16,668 bases of DNA from Sporomusaceae bacterium. Its GTDB lineage: Bacteria; Bacillota_C; Negativicutes; Sporomusales_B; UBA7701. The DNA lies in the NCBI GenBank assembly GCA_022839045.1, contig JALHDI010000107.1, forward strand, positions 1 to 16,668. The letters run 5' to 3'. Position numbers and translations under genes: made by a program. This document shows, piece by piece, positions 1-6,879 of this stretch. Within the stretch, counting starts at the first letter, position 1, and each line of letters begins with the position of its first letter. The notes beneath the pieces were generated by a model. The model did not search any database. It saw nothing but the letters and a program-made list of their open reading frames with translations, and was not told the origin of the DNA.

Positions 1-1
1 C

Positions 2-523
2 ACCGGCGTCCCTGTCCGCGGCTACCGCGCCCCCTCCTGGTCGATCGTCGCCGCCAATTACCACTACCTCGCCGCCCTGGAGGAGCTCGGCCTCGCCTAC
101 GACGCCAGCATCTTCCCCGTCCGCACCTTCCTGTACGGCATCCCCGACGCCCCCACCCGCATCCACCGCCCCGTCGTCGCCGGGCGCACTTTAAGCCTCT
201 GGGAGATCCCCACCTCCGTCGTCCGCCTCGCCGGCCAGAGCTTCGGCTACTCTGGCGGCTTCTACTTCCGCCTCTTCCCCCGGCTTTTCATCGAGCACGC
301 CATCCGCCGCGCCAACCGCCGCGGCCAGCCCGCCGTCGTATACCTCCACCCCCGCGAGCTCGACCCCGGCGAACGCCGGCTCATCCTCCCCGCCAAAGAA
401 GCCTTCATCCACTACCACGGCATCGGCGGCACCCGGGCCAAACTCGCCTCCCTGCTGCGCACCTTCGCCTTCACCGCCGTCATCGACCACCTGCGGACCA
501 TCGACCCCTCGCTTCGCAAATAA
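2..523 (+). CDS. Polysaccharide deacetylase, DUF3473 type (3' end only)
   Basis: The visible 173 residues are the C-terminal part of a NodB-fold carbohydrate esterase; the start and the metal-binding motifs lie outside the window. The segment opens with RGYRAPSWSI, the conserved arginine/proline motif of these enzymes, followed by a typical 'LEELGLAYDASIFPV' block. The second half carries features of the DUF3473 domain: a glycine/aromatic GGFYFRLFP segment, YLHPREL-DP, and a closing FIHYHGIGGT...LLRTFAF helix. Members deacetylate or de-N-acetylate surface polysaccharide and often sit in exopolysaccharide loci, including exosortase-linked ones; the neighbours here give no support for either. 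Codon use is strongly GC-rich. A terminator follows four bases after the stop. Family call is firm, substrate unknown. Confidence 0.85.
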   Translation, partial: TGVPVRGYRAPSWSIVAANYHYLAALEELGLAYDASIFPVRTFLYGIPDAPTRIHRPVVAGRTLSLWEIPTSVVRLAGQSFGYSGGFYFRLFPRLFIEHAIRRANRRGQPAVVYLHPRELDPGERRLILPAKEAFIHYHGIGGTRAKLASLLRTFAFTAVIDHLRTIDPSLRK

Positions 524-526
524 CCG

Positions 527-567
527 CCGGCACCCGCGGGCCACAGCCCCGGGTGCCGGATATTTTT
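527..567 (+). terminator. Rho-independent terminator of the deacetylase gene
   Basis: Ten-base arms CCGGCACCCG (527-536) and CGGGTGCCGG (550-559) are perfectly complementary around a 13-base loop and are followed by ATATTTTT. It lies immediately after the deacetylase stop codon and before the oxidoreductase gene. Confidence 0.85.
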
Positions 568-688
568 CCTGCCGGACGCCGCGTGGCGGTGCAGGAATCC
601 CGCCGCAATTATAGAAGTTGATGGTAAAGCCTTCCATAGGGAGATGCGCCCGAGTCCAACCGCCGGGGCACGCGAACGGAGGGAGTTT

Positions 689-1759
689 ATGGACGGAATC
701 CTCTTCACGCCGATAACCGTAAACCGGACGGTGATCGCCAACCGGTTCGAATTCGCCGCCGCCAAAGACCATCTCGACTGCGACCCCGTCCGCCGGCAGG
801 CGCGATACGCCGCGGTCGCCGCCGGCGGGGTCGGCCTCATCGTCTCCGGCGCCACGACCTTCGCCGACAGGGACGGCTGGCGCGCCGTCATCCGGGCCGT
901 GCACGCCAACGGCGGCCTAATTATGCCCCAGCTCGTCCCCGACCCGCTCCCCGGCGCCCTCGTGGCCGAGCTGCCCCACCGCCGTTACAGCGGCGAAGAA
1001 ATCGCCGCCACGATCCGGCAGTACGCCGACCGGGCCGCCGCGGCCAAAGCGCTCGGCGCCGACGGCGTGGAAATCCACGCCGCCCACAACTCGCGCTGCG
1101 CGCAATTCCTGTCCCCGCTCACCAACCGGCGCGACGACGAATGGGGCGGCAGCCTGGAGAACCGTCTCCGTTTCCACAGGGAAATCTATACCGCCATCAG
1201 GGAAAAGGTCGGCGGCGATTTCCCCGTCATCATCAAACTGGGCGTCGAAGACGCCAAGCCTGGCGGCCTGACGTTCGCCGAAGGCAGGCGGGCGGCGGTC
1301 ATGCTGGCGGCACACGGCTACGACGCTATCGAAATCAGCCTGGGCCTCCAGGATTACGGGAAAACCCCGCCCTTCCAGGCCACGCCGCTGCGCAGCTTCG
1401 TGAAGAAGCCCGACGGCGAGGCCTACTTCCGCGAGTGGAGCAGGGAAATCAAGGCGGCGGTCAAGAAGCCGGTCATCCTCACCGGCGGCATCCTCAGCCC
1501 CGGAGTCGCAGCGAAAATCGTCGCCGAAGGCTGCGCCGACATCGTCGGCATGTGCCGGGCGCTCATCAGGGAACCGCGGCTCGTCACGCGCTGGCGGGGC
1601 GGCGACCTCGCCCCCGCGGTCTGCGCGTCCTGCAACAAATGCGTCACCGAACTTTACGCCAGAGGCCTTCCGCTGGAATGCCAGCTTGAGACGCAAACCC
1701 GTTCCGGGCACCTTTTCACGCTCCCGCCACTGTGCGTTTCCTACCCCCGCCCCGTCTGA
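689..1759 (+). CDS. NADH:flavin oxidoreductase, Old Yellow Enzyme family
   Basis: A 356-residue FMN-dependent TIM-barrel reductase, probably cytosolic, of the group that reduces activated C=C bonds. Visible family motifs are LFTPITVNRTVIANR near the N terminus, the active-site stretch EIHAAHNS (H130, H133, N134), SPLTNRRDDEWGGSLENRLRF (142-162, in part), and VILTGGI plus GMCRALIREP at the phosphate-binding end. C312, C315, C318 and C331 form a CxxCxxC-x12-C set like the iron-sulfur site of 2,4-dienoyl-CoA reductase relatives, but the FAD/NAD domain of those long enzymes is absent. The usual QLxHxGR signature is replaced by QLVPDPLPG (81-89), so substrate handling may differ. The ATG at 689 has GGAGGGAG just upstream; an in-frame ATG at 644 lacks a site. 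The 3' end overlaps the convergent membrane gene by 19 bp. Substrate unknown. Confidence 0.88.
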   Translation: MDGILFTPITVNRTVIANRFEFAAAKDHLDCDPVRRQARYAAVAAGGVGLIVSGATTFADRDGWRAVIRAVHANGGLIMPQLVPDPLPGALVAELPHRRYSGEEIAATIRQYADRAAAAKALGADGVEIHAAHNSRCAQFLSPLTNRRDDEWGGSLENRLRFHREIYTAIREKVGGDFPVIIKLGVEDAKPGGLTFAEGRRAAVMLAAHGYDAIEISLGLQDYGKTPPFQATPLRSFVKKPDGEAYFREWSREIKAAVKKPVILTGGILSPGVAAKIVAEGCADIVGMCRALIREPRLVTRWRGGDLAPAVCASCNKCVTELYARGLPLECQLETQTRSGHLFTLPPLCVSYPRPV

Positions 1760-2604
1760 AAACCGCCGCCAGGCGGCCGCAGGGTATACTTTTCCATGAG
1801 AAGACAAATGGTCAGCGTGACGGCATAAATAAGCAGAGTATACTCCAGGCGCCAGCCGTCCTGGACGATAAGGACGTTTCTCGCAGCCAGGAAGATATGG
1901 CCGCCGAGGACGAGGACGTAGGGCGCCAGCTTCCAGAGCCACCTGTCAAGACAGAGGAAATACATCACCACCGCTGACTCCGCCAGATTATAGACCATGA
2001 TGAAGATGGTGCTGGACCGGTACATATCCTCGGCTAAAGCCGCGCTGTAATACTGCTTGCCGAAAAGGAGCAGCACCGGAACGGGCAGGTGGATGACGAC
2101 GAAGGCGGCGAAGAACAGGGTGATGTACCTCGGCAGCCCGCGGCGTCTCTCGTTCATGAGCGAAAACCACGCTTTCGCGATCGCGAGAAAAAGGACCAGG
2201 GTCGCCGCGGTCATGTAATAGCGCCACCAGTGTTGCTCGTAAAACCCCGCTCTGACGAAAAGATATTCCACCGTGAGGAGGGCGGCGGCGATAACGCCTA
2301 TCCAGCCGTAGCCCAGACGGTAAGCCACTGCCGCAACCGCTATCCCCGGCCATAACGAAGAATTTAGAATAAGATGCCCGACGATGTTTTCCGCCCAGGG
2401 GTTAGAGAACACGCCTGGCTTGTAGGCATAGCAGTCAAACAGCCCCAGCACGACAAACTCGCCCAGCCAGGTAATGCTGGTTGCAAACAAAAAGAATACA
2501 AGCCATGTGGAAGGCTCGGTCAGATACCGTTTTTTATACAAGGCGAACGCCGCGAGGCTGACGCCGGTAACGGCCAGGCAGTTGAACCAGAACATGGCTG
2601 ACAC
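1741..2604 (-). CDS. Polytopic membrane protein of unknown function
   Basis: A 287-residue protein with about eight or nine hydrophobic segments (roughly residues 5-23, 33-55, 74-95, 98-118, 128-147, 160-181, 197-219, 224-242, 254-271) separated by short aromatic-rich loops. No catalytic or transport motif is recognised. It has some resemblance in layout to small spore-former membrane proteins such as the CBO0543 type, but it is longer and this is only an impression. The GTG at 2604 is chosen because GGAGG sits six bases before it; an ATG three codons in (2595) would be 15 bases from that site. Base composition looks lower in G+C than the flanking genes. It is transcribed toward the oxidoreductase, with the two stops overlapping. 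Confidence 0.75.
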   Translation of the reverse strand: MSAMFWFNCLAVTGVSLAAFALYKKRYLTEPSTWLVFFLFATSITWLGEFVVLGLFDCYAYKPGVFSNPWAENIVGHLILNSSLWPGIAVAAVAYRLGYGWIGVIAAALLTVEYLFVRAGFYEQHWWRYYMTAATLVLFLAIAKAWFSLMNERRRGLPRYITLFFAAFVVIHLPVPVLLLFGKQYYSAALAEDMYRSSTIFIMVYNLAESAVVMYFLCLDRWLWKLAPYVLVLGGHIFLAARNVLIVQDGWRLEYTLLIYAVTLTICLLMEKYTLRPPGGGFQTGRG

Positions 2605-2692
2605 AGTATTCCTCCAAGTACGGGTATGCGGCTATATTTTTTGCCGGAAAGCAGCTAAAAATCCTCTTTTGTCAGGCATACAAGAATGATAT

Positions 2693-2726
2693 AAAACCGG
2701 CCGGAGAATCATCTCCGGCCGGTTTT
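2693..2726 (-). terminator. Terminator of the DUF378 gene (bidirectional shape)
   Basis: Perfect 15-base arms AAAACCGGCCGGAGA and TCTCCGGCCGGTTTT flank a four-base loop. On the minus strand the stem ends in TTTTATAT just after the small DUF378 gene. The symmetric A/T ends mean it could work in both directions. Confidence 0.85.
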
Positions 2727-2736
2727 CGCGCCCCGC

Positions 2737-2931
2737 TCACCCCCGCCCGCGCTCGCGGAAGAGGAGCGACAGCGCCCACAGGCCCCCGAGGCCGACGACG
2801 GTATAGATAATCCGGCTCATGAACGAACCCTGGCCGCCGAAGATGGCGGCGACGAGATCGAACTGCAACAGCCCCACCAGCAGCCAGTTTAGCGCCCCGG
2901 CGATGACCAGCAACAACGCTATTCTATCCAA
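2737..2931 (-). CDS. DUF378 family small membrane protein (YuzA-like)
   Basis: A 64-residue protein made of two hydrophobic segments (about residues 4-30 and 38-58) with the DUF378 hallmark ALNWLLVGLLQFDLVAAIFG and a following IIYTVVGLGGLWAL. These are two-helix membrane proteins common in Bacillus and clostridia, and their function is not known. The start is a TTG at 2931 preceded by GGGGG eight bases away. It is a single-gene unit with its own likely promoter (2966-2993) and terminator (2693-2726), divergent from the protease pair. Confidence 0.88.
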   Translation of the reverse strand: MDRIALLLVIAGALNWLLVGLLQFDLVAAIFGGQGSFMSRIIYTVVGLGGLWALSLLFRERGRG

Positions 2932-2965
2932 GAATTAGACCCCCTTTATGTTATTTTCCAACGCG

Positions 2966-2993
2966 CTTATATTATGTCCAAGCCTTGTGCCAA
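2966..2993 (-). promoter_or_regulatory. Likely sigma-A promoter of the DUF378 gene
   Basis: On the minus strand TTGGCA (2993-2988) and TATAAG (2971-2966) are separated by 16 bases, 35 bases upstream of the TTG start. Both boxes are close to consensus. Confidence 0.55.
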
Positions 2994-3023
2994 TTAGTAC
3001 AAGTACCACGAATGCTACATGAG

Positions 3024-3032
3024 TGTTATAAT
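3024..3032 (+). promoter_or_regulatory. Extended -10 promoter for the membrane protein/FtsH-like pair
   Basis: TGTTATAAT is a perfect TGnTATAAT extended -10. No good -35 is seen at 17 bases, which an extended -10 can tolerate. It would give a leader of about 125 bases before the ATG at 3164. That leader contains CGCCC (3061-3065), GGGCG (3083-3087) and CGCCC (3124-3128). Confidence 0.55.
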
Positions 3033-3163
3033 GTTATGTAAAGTAAATGCGGCGCAAAAACGCCCGCGTGTCAGACAAGCATGGGCGGGAACCGTGGAAA
3101 TGCGTGTGGGAACCGCGGGTAATCGCCCGACAGACAGCAAAGAAAATCGCAGGGAGGAACGCT

Positions 3164-3700
3164 ATGAACTTCAAGCGCGACAACCGGCTTATCTTCGTCA
3201 TCGCCCTCGCCGTAACGGTGGCGACCCTGGTCGCCGGCCAACTGTTGTGGCAGAAATACGCGGTCGCCAGGCCGCTCGGCTCCGGCCTGCAGGGCATCGC
3301 CGGCGTAACCGCCGCCGGTTGGGACGAGAACAAGAACGGCGACATCACGATAAACGTCACCCTCGGCGCCGTCGACAACCTCGCCAGGACCTACGGCGAG
3401 ATCGGCGAGACCGCCACAGCCATCCTCGGAAAGCGCCCGGCCCGCATCAACCTCGCCGACAACCGCACCCCCGAGCTCGAAGCCCTCTACCACGCCGTCC
3501 ACTTCCACCTCCAGGAAGCCGTCGTCACCGGCAATTTCTCGGCCATGGCCGACCGCGTGGACGCCAAGGCCCGCGCCGCCGGCGCGGAGGCCAAGGTGTT
3601 CGTCGACGCCCGCAACGTCTACCTGCAGCTCCATAAGGCGGACGCTTCCCTGTACGCCGTCGTGCCCCGCCCCGACGCCGCCGCCCGGGAGGTGAAGTGA
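3164..3700 (+). CDS. Single-pass membrane protein, FtsH-like protease partner candidate
   Basis: A 178-residue protein that I do not recognise as a named family. The N terminus is positively charged (KRDNR), followed by one membrane helix (about residues 9-27), so the roughly 145-residue remainder should face outside the cytoplasm. This part contains a short beta-like stretch (DITINVTLGAVDN, 60-72), a helical middle (about 101-142) and a second beta-like stretch (AKVFVDARNVYLQLH). No cysteines or protease motifs are seen. The ATG at 3164 is chosen for AGGGAGG six bases upstream; the open frame runs back to 3047 without a binding site. Its TGA overlaps the ATG of the FtsH-like gene by one base, which suggests translational coupling and a shared job, perhaps substrate delivery or a replacement for the extracytoplasmic domain that gene lacks. 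That role is inference. Confidence 0.8.
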   Translation: MNFKRDNRLIFVIALAVTVATLVAGQLLWQKYAVARPLGSGLQGIAGVTAAGWDENKNGDITINVTLGAVDNLARTYGEIGETATAILGKRPARINLADNRTPELEALYHAVHFHLQEAVVTGNFSAMADRVDAKARAAGAEAKVFVDARNVYLQLHKADASLYAVVPRPDAAAREVK

Positions 3701-5190
3701 TGCGCTATGCCCCCATCGCCGCCGGCGTCGGCGCCGGCATCGTCGTCTACCTGGCCTGGCGGGGCGTCGACGTCCTGCCTATCCTCTTCTTCGCCGGCCT
3801 CGTCGCCGTGCTCGCCTATTACGGCAACACCAGGCTCGGCGGCCACAAACCTTCGTTCGCCGTGATGGGCGGCGACGGCGAGCGCCAGCCGGCGGTCGTC
3901 TTCGACGACATCGGCGGCCAGGAGGTGGCCAAGAACGAACTGCGTGAGGCGCTGGAGTTCATCCGCGACCTCGACGGCATCCGCCGCCTCGGCATCCGCC
4001 CCCTCAAGGGCATCCTCCTCGCCGGTCCGCCGGGGACCGGCAAGACGCTGCTCGCCAAGGCCGCAGCCCGTTTCACCGACTCGGCCTTCGTGGCCGCAAG
4101 CGGCTCGGAATTCGTGGAGATGTATGTCGGCGTCGGCGCCCAGCGCGTCCGCCAGCTATTCAAGCAGGCCCGCTCCCTCGCCCGCAAGCAGGGTAAATCG
4201 TCGGCGATCGTCTTCATCGACGAGATCGAGGTGCTCGGCGGCAAGCGGGGCCAGAACGCCGGCCACCTCGAATACGACCAGACCCTCAACGAACTGCTCG
4301 TCCAGATGGACGGTCTTGCGACCGACGACGCGGTGCGCGTTCTCCTCATCGCGGCCACTAACCGCGCCGACATGCTCGACCCCGCCCTCCTCCGCCCCGG
4401 CCGCTTCGACCGCCAGGTGCAGGTCGACCTGCCGGACAAGGCCGGACGCCTCCAGATCCTCGGCCTCCACACCCGCAACAAGCCGCTGGCCGCCGACGTC
4501 GACCTGGCGGCCGTCGCCGCCGACACCTTCGGCTTCTCCGGCGCCCACCTCGAAAGCCTCGTCAACGAGGCGGCCATCGCCGCCCTGCGCGCCGGCGCTC
4601 AGGAGGTTTCGGCCCGCCATCTCAAGGGAGCCATCGACAAGGTCATCCTCGGCGAAAAGCTCGACCGCCTGCCCGGGCCGGATGAAAAGCGGCGCATCGC
4701 CGTCCACGAGGCCGGCCACGCCATCGCCGGCGAGCTGCGCCGCCCCGGCTCGGTGGCCAGCGTGAACGTGGCCGCCCGCGGCAAGGCTCTCGGCTACGTC
4801 CGCCAGACCCAGGCCGACGACCTCTACCTCCACACCGCCGACCAGCTCAAGGATAAGATCGTCGTCGCCCTCGCCGGCGCGGTGGCCGAGGATATCGTCC
4901 TCGGCAGCCGCAGCACCGGGGCGGGCAGCGACTTCCAACAGGCGGCCGCTCTCGCCCGCCAGCTCGTGCGGGGCGGCATGTCCGACCTCGGCATCGTATC
5001 AGCCGAGGACCTCCCCCAGGGCACTCTCCACATGGCGGTCGCCTCCCTCCTGCAGGGCCTCGAGGCCGAGACCAACGCCCTGCTTGCCGCCCGCCGCGGC
5101 ACCCTCGAGCGCACGGTCGCCATCCTCCTCGAAAATGAAGCGCTGAGCGGCGACGAGTTTCGTGCCCTGCTTACGGCCTCCGTACATTGA
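3700..5190 (+). CDS. Short FtsH-like membrane AAA+ zinc metalloprotease
   Basis: A 496-residue ATP-dependent membrane protease of the FtsH family. Two closely spaced membrane helices (about 3-20 and 25-41) are joined by only about five residues (RGVDV), so the roughly 70-residue extracytoplasmic domain of standard FtsH (about 610-650 residues) is missing. The AAA+ part is complete: Walker A GPPGTGKT (109-116), pore loop MYVGVG (141-146) with the aromatic kept, Walker B VFIDEIE (171-177), and second region of homology ATNRADMLDPALLRPGRFDR (219-238) with arginine fingers R235 and R238. The peptidase has HEAGH (336-340) and a third zinc ligand at D411 in GAGSDFQQA, so it should be active. The C-terminal tail is short. 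ATG at 3700 is preferred over GTG at 3697 because GGGAGG is seven bases upstream. A strong terminator follows. Housekeeping FtsH is probably encoded elsewhere. Confidence 0.92.
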   Translation: MRYAPIAAGVGAGIVVYLAWRGVDVLPILFFAGLVAVLAYYGNTRLGGHKPSFAVMGGDGERQPAVVFDDIGGQEVAKNELREALEFIRDLDGIRRLGIRPLKGILLAGPPGTGKTLLAKAAARFTDSAFVAASGSEFVEMYVGVGAQRVRQLFKQARSLARKQGKSSAIVFIDEIEVLGGKRGQNAGHLEYDQTLNELLVQMDGLATDDAVRVLLIAATNRADMLDPALLRPGRFDRQVQVDLPDKAGRLQILGLHTRNKPLAADVDLAAVAADTFGFSGAHLESLVNEAAIAALRAGAQEVSARHLKGAIDKVILGEKLDRLPGPDEKRRIAVHEAGHAIAGELRRPGSVASVNVAARGKALGYVRQTQADDLYLHTADQLKDKIVVALAGAVAEDIVLGSRSTGAGSDFQQAAALARQLVRGGMSDLGIVSAEDLPQGTLHMAVASLLQGLEAETNALLAARRGTLERTVAILLENEALSGDEFRALLTASVH

Positions 5191-5191
5191 T

Positions 5192-5226
5192 AAAAGGCGC
5201 CTCCCCGTCCCAGGAGGCGCCTTTTT
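5192..5226 (+). terminator. Rho-independent terminator after the FtsH-like gene
   Basis: Arms AAAAGGCGCCTCC (5192-5204) and GGAGGCGCCTTTT (5213-5225) pair perfectly around an eight-base loop and end in a run of five T. It begins two bases after the stop codon. Confidence 0.93.
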
Positions 5227-5268
5227 AGTATCCATAAAGTTTTTACATATATCGCAAATTACGTCTAC

Positions 5269-5339
5269 TTACCCTGACATTTACCCTGACATTTTCGTAC
5301 ATTTTTTCTGACATATTTTCCGGCGTTTACTCTGACATT
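5269..5339 (+). repeat. Cluster of four CTGACAT repeats
   Basis: TTACCCTGACAT occurs twice head to tail (5269-5280, 5281-5292). Two diverged copies follow: TTTTCTGACAT (5304-5314) and TTACTCTGACATT (5327-5339). The shared CTGACAT cores begin at 5274, 5286, 5308 and 5332. The cluster lies in AT-rich DNA between two convergent genes, so it is not an obvious promoter element. Read on the other strand the unit is ATGTCAGGGTAA, which resembles multi-repeat ends of some insertion sequences, but no transposase is present. Confidence 0.7.
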
Positions 5340-5386
5340 CGGATATCCATGTGTGAGTCAGCGGCGGGGAACTGGGGTATCAGCGG

Positions 5387-6217
5387 TTATTTGACGATTT
5401 CGTCGGCGATTTTATCGAGTTCTTCGGCGAGGGCGCTGGTTTCCTGGATGGAGCCGGTGAAGCGGCCGATGTCGGCGGCGATGGCGGCGAGCGTGTCGCG
5501 AATGTCGGCGATCGCCGTATCGGTGGCTGCGCTGTCGTCCTTGACGGCGGTGATTATTTCGGCGATCTTGCCGATCGATTCGGCGCTGGTCGCGGCCAGC
5601 TTGCGGATTTCCTCGGCGACCACGCCGAAGCCCCGGCCCTGGTCGCCGACGCGGGCCGCCTCGATGGCGGCGTTGAGGCCGAGGAGGTTGGTTTGGCCGG
5701 CGATCGACCTGATGAGGCCCAACACCTGGTCAGTTTCCGCGACCCGCTGCTGGGACTGGCGGTTGGCGGCGACCATGTCCTCGGCGACGGCGGTGATCTT
5801 TTCCGTGCGGCCGAGAATCTCCGCGGTGGTGGCGGCCAGGTCGCCGAGATCGCCGCTGAGCCTGCGGGCCAGGCCTTTGAGCTTGTCCTGGCGGTCGACC
5901 GGCTCGGTGACGGCAAGGGTGCCGATGACGCCGCCCTGCTCGTCGGTCAGCGGGATAACGACGGTGATGAAGGGCTGCCCGCTGTAGGAACTGTCTTTGC
6001 GCATGACGACTCGCCGGCGCTCGTGGATGGCGGTGTGGGACGCCATGCCGGGCTTGACGGGCAGGCCGATCTGCATCTTGAGGTCGAAGCTGCTGCTCGG
6101 GCGGTAGTAGACGATCTGCTCGCGGTCGGTGACGAAGACGCCCACATCGAGAAGATCGACGAGGCAGCCGGCGAAACGGACGTATTCATCAATGATGAGC
6201 GGTCGAACGGTGGACAA
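5387..6217 (-). CDS. Soluble methyl-accepting chemotaxis-type receptor
   Basis: A 276-residue receptor with no membrane helix. Residues about 8-107 look like a PAS-like sensory fold ([19 protein letters not shown] ... [25 protein letters not shown]). A short coiled-coil signalling hairpin follows, with the conserved tip about residues 168-209: [20 protein letters not shown] and [20 protein letters not shown]. The tip is what binds CheW and CheA, so the protein should report a cytoplasmic signal to the chemotaxis kinase. The short hairpin recalls soluble receptors such as Bacillus YfmS. The TTG at 6217 is chosen because GGGGGG sits seven bases upstream; the open frame extends to 6322 without a site. 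No cofactor-binding residue can be named with confidence. No chemotaxis or flagellar gene adjoins it. Confidence 0.9.
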   Translation of the reverse strand: MSTVRPLIIDEYVRFAGCLVDLLDVGVFVTDREQIVYYRPSSSFDLKMQIGLPVKPGMASHTAIHERRRVVMRKDSSYSGQPFITVVIPLTDEQGGVIGTLAVTEPVDRQDKLKGLARRLSGDLGDLAATTAEILGRTEKITAVAEDMVAANRQSQQRVAETDQVLGLIRSIAGQTNLLGLNAAIEAARVGDQGRGFGVVAEEIRKLAATSAESIGKIAEIITAVKDDSAATDTAIADIRDTLAAIAADIGRFTGSIQETSALAEELDKIADEIVK

Positions 6218-6359
6218 CGGTAATCCCCCCTTGCATTTACGGGCCGCACGGACTTCGGGTATTATTCCGGATACACCACTATTCCCCGCGAGGACGGGAT
6301 TTTCCTCTGTAATTGCCGGCAACTACCAGGCAAATCGACAATTTTTGCCGGAATATGAT

Positions 6360-6387
6360 CGCGCGGCGGGGAATTCCCCGCCGCGCG
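6360..6387. repeat. 28-bp perfect palindrome between receptor and GNAT genes
   Basis: A perfectly self-complementary GC-rich sequence centred on GAATTC (CGCGCGGCGGGG, AATT, then its mirror). It lies ten bases beyond the stop of the acetyltransferase gene. As RNA it would form a very strong stem and may end the marR-GNAT transcript, but neither strand has a proper T run after it. Confidence 0.6.
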
Positions 6388-6396
6388 GCACGTTTA

Positions 6397-6879
6397 CTAT
6401 AGGAAGTACTTGTAAAACTTGCTGTCCACTTTCATCACCGGGAAGGACGCCGGCAGGTCGTCTCTGGCGACGGCGGCGAAGCCGTTCTTTTCGTAGAAGC
6501 GGTGGGCGGCGAGGAATTTTGCGGTGGTGCCGAGGTAGATTTCGCGGAGGCCCTTTTCGCGCGCCCAGGCGAGCAGCGCCGCCAGCAGCAGGCCGGCGGT
6601 GTTGCGGTCCGCGCCGCGGTAGGGGGCGGCGACGAACATCTTCCTGAGGGCCGCCTGGCGGTTGCCGATGTCGATGAGGGCGATTGTGCCCACGACCCGG
6701 CCGGCGTCGAGGGCCAGCCAGAAGTTGCCCGCCCCGGTCTGATAGAAATTGTCGATGGCGTCGAGGTCGGGTTGGTCGGCGCGGCTGATGGCGATGCCGA
6801 ACTCGTCCCGCTGGATGGCGAGGATGTGGGCGATGACCTGCTCCTTGTACGGCGCTGAATACTCTTCGATGCTAATCAT
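6397..6879 (-). CDS. GNAT-family N-acetyltransferase
   Basis: A 160-residue acetyl-CoA-dependent acetyltransferase. The core fold is visible in order: substrate-side helices (1-48), FWLALDAGRVVGTIALID strands (53-70), the RKMFVAAPYRGADRNTAG stretch (79-96) that holds the pyrophosphate loop, helix LLLAALLAWAREKGL, and the closing IYLGTT...AAHRFYEKNGF motif (115-134). The loop reads RGADRNTAG rather than the textbook (Q/R)xxGxG/A, a mild deviation. The substrate cannot be told. The ATG at 6879 overlaps the end of the upstream marR gene by eight bases and has AGAGGAAG upstream, so the two genes are translationally coupled and should share the twin-operator promoter. That places the enzyme under MarR control, perhaps for detoxification of a small molecule. 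Confidence 0.88.
   Translation of the reverse strand: MISIEEYSAPYKEQVIAHILAIQRDEFGIAISRADQPDLDAIDNFYQTGAGNFWLALDAGRVVGTIALIDIGNRQAALRKMFVAAPYRGADRNTAGLLLAALLAWAREKGLREIYLGTTAKFLAAHRFYEKNGFAAVARDDLPASFPVMKVDSKFYKYFL

Noticed and set aside
917..1942. 341-residue open frame on the minus strand opposite the oxidoreductase
   Set aside because: GC-rich shadow frame: low-complexity Arg/Ala/Gly/Asp composition, no ribosome binding site, fully opposed to a gene with clear family motifs.
2976..2993. Possible sigma-54 promoter (TTGGCAC ... TTGGA) upstream of the DUF378 gene
   Set aside because: The near-invariant -12 GC dinucleotide is GG here, and a good sigma-A promoter uses the same bases.
4156..4938. 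260-residue minus frame opposite the FtsH-like gene (and similar frames at 3819-4577 and 3944-4765)
   Set aside because: Shadows of a gene with unmistakable AAA+ and zinc-protease motifs; composition is artefactual.
5269..5339. CRISPR-like array
   Set aside because: Only four 7-12 base units with 12-24 base periods and no repeat-spacer pattern or cas genes.
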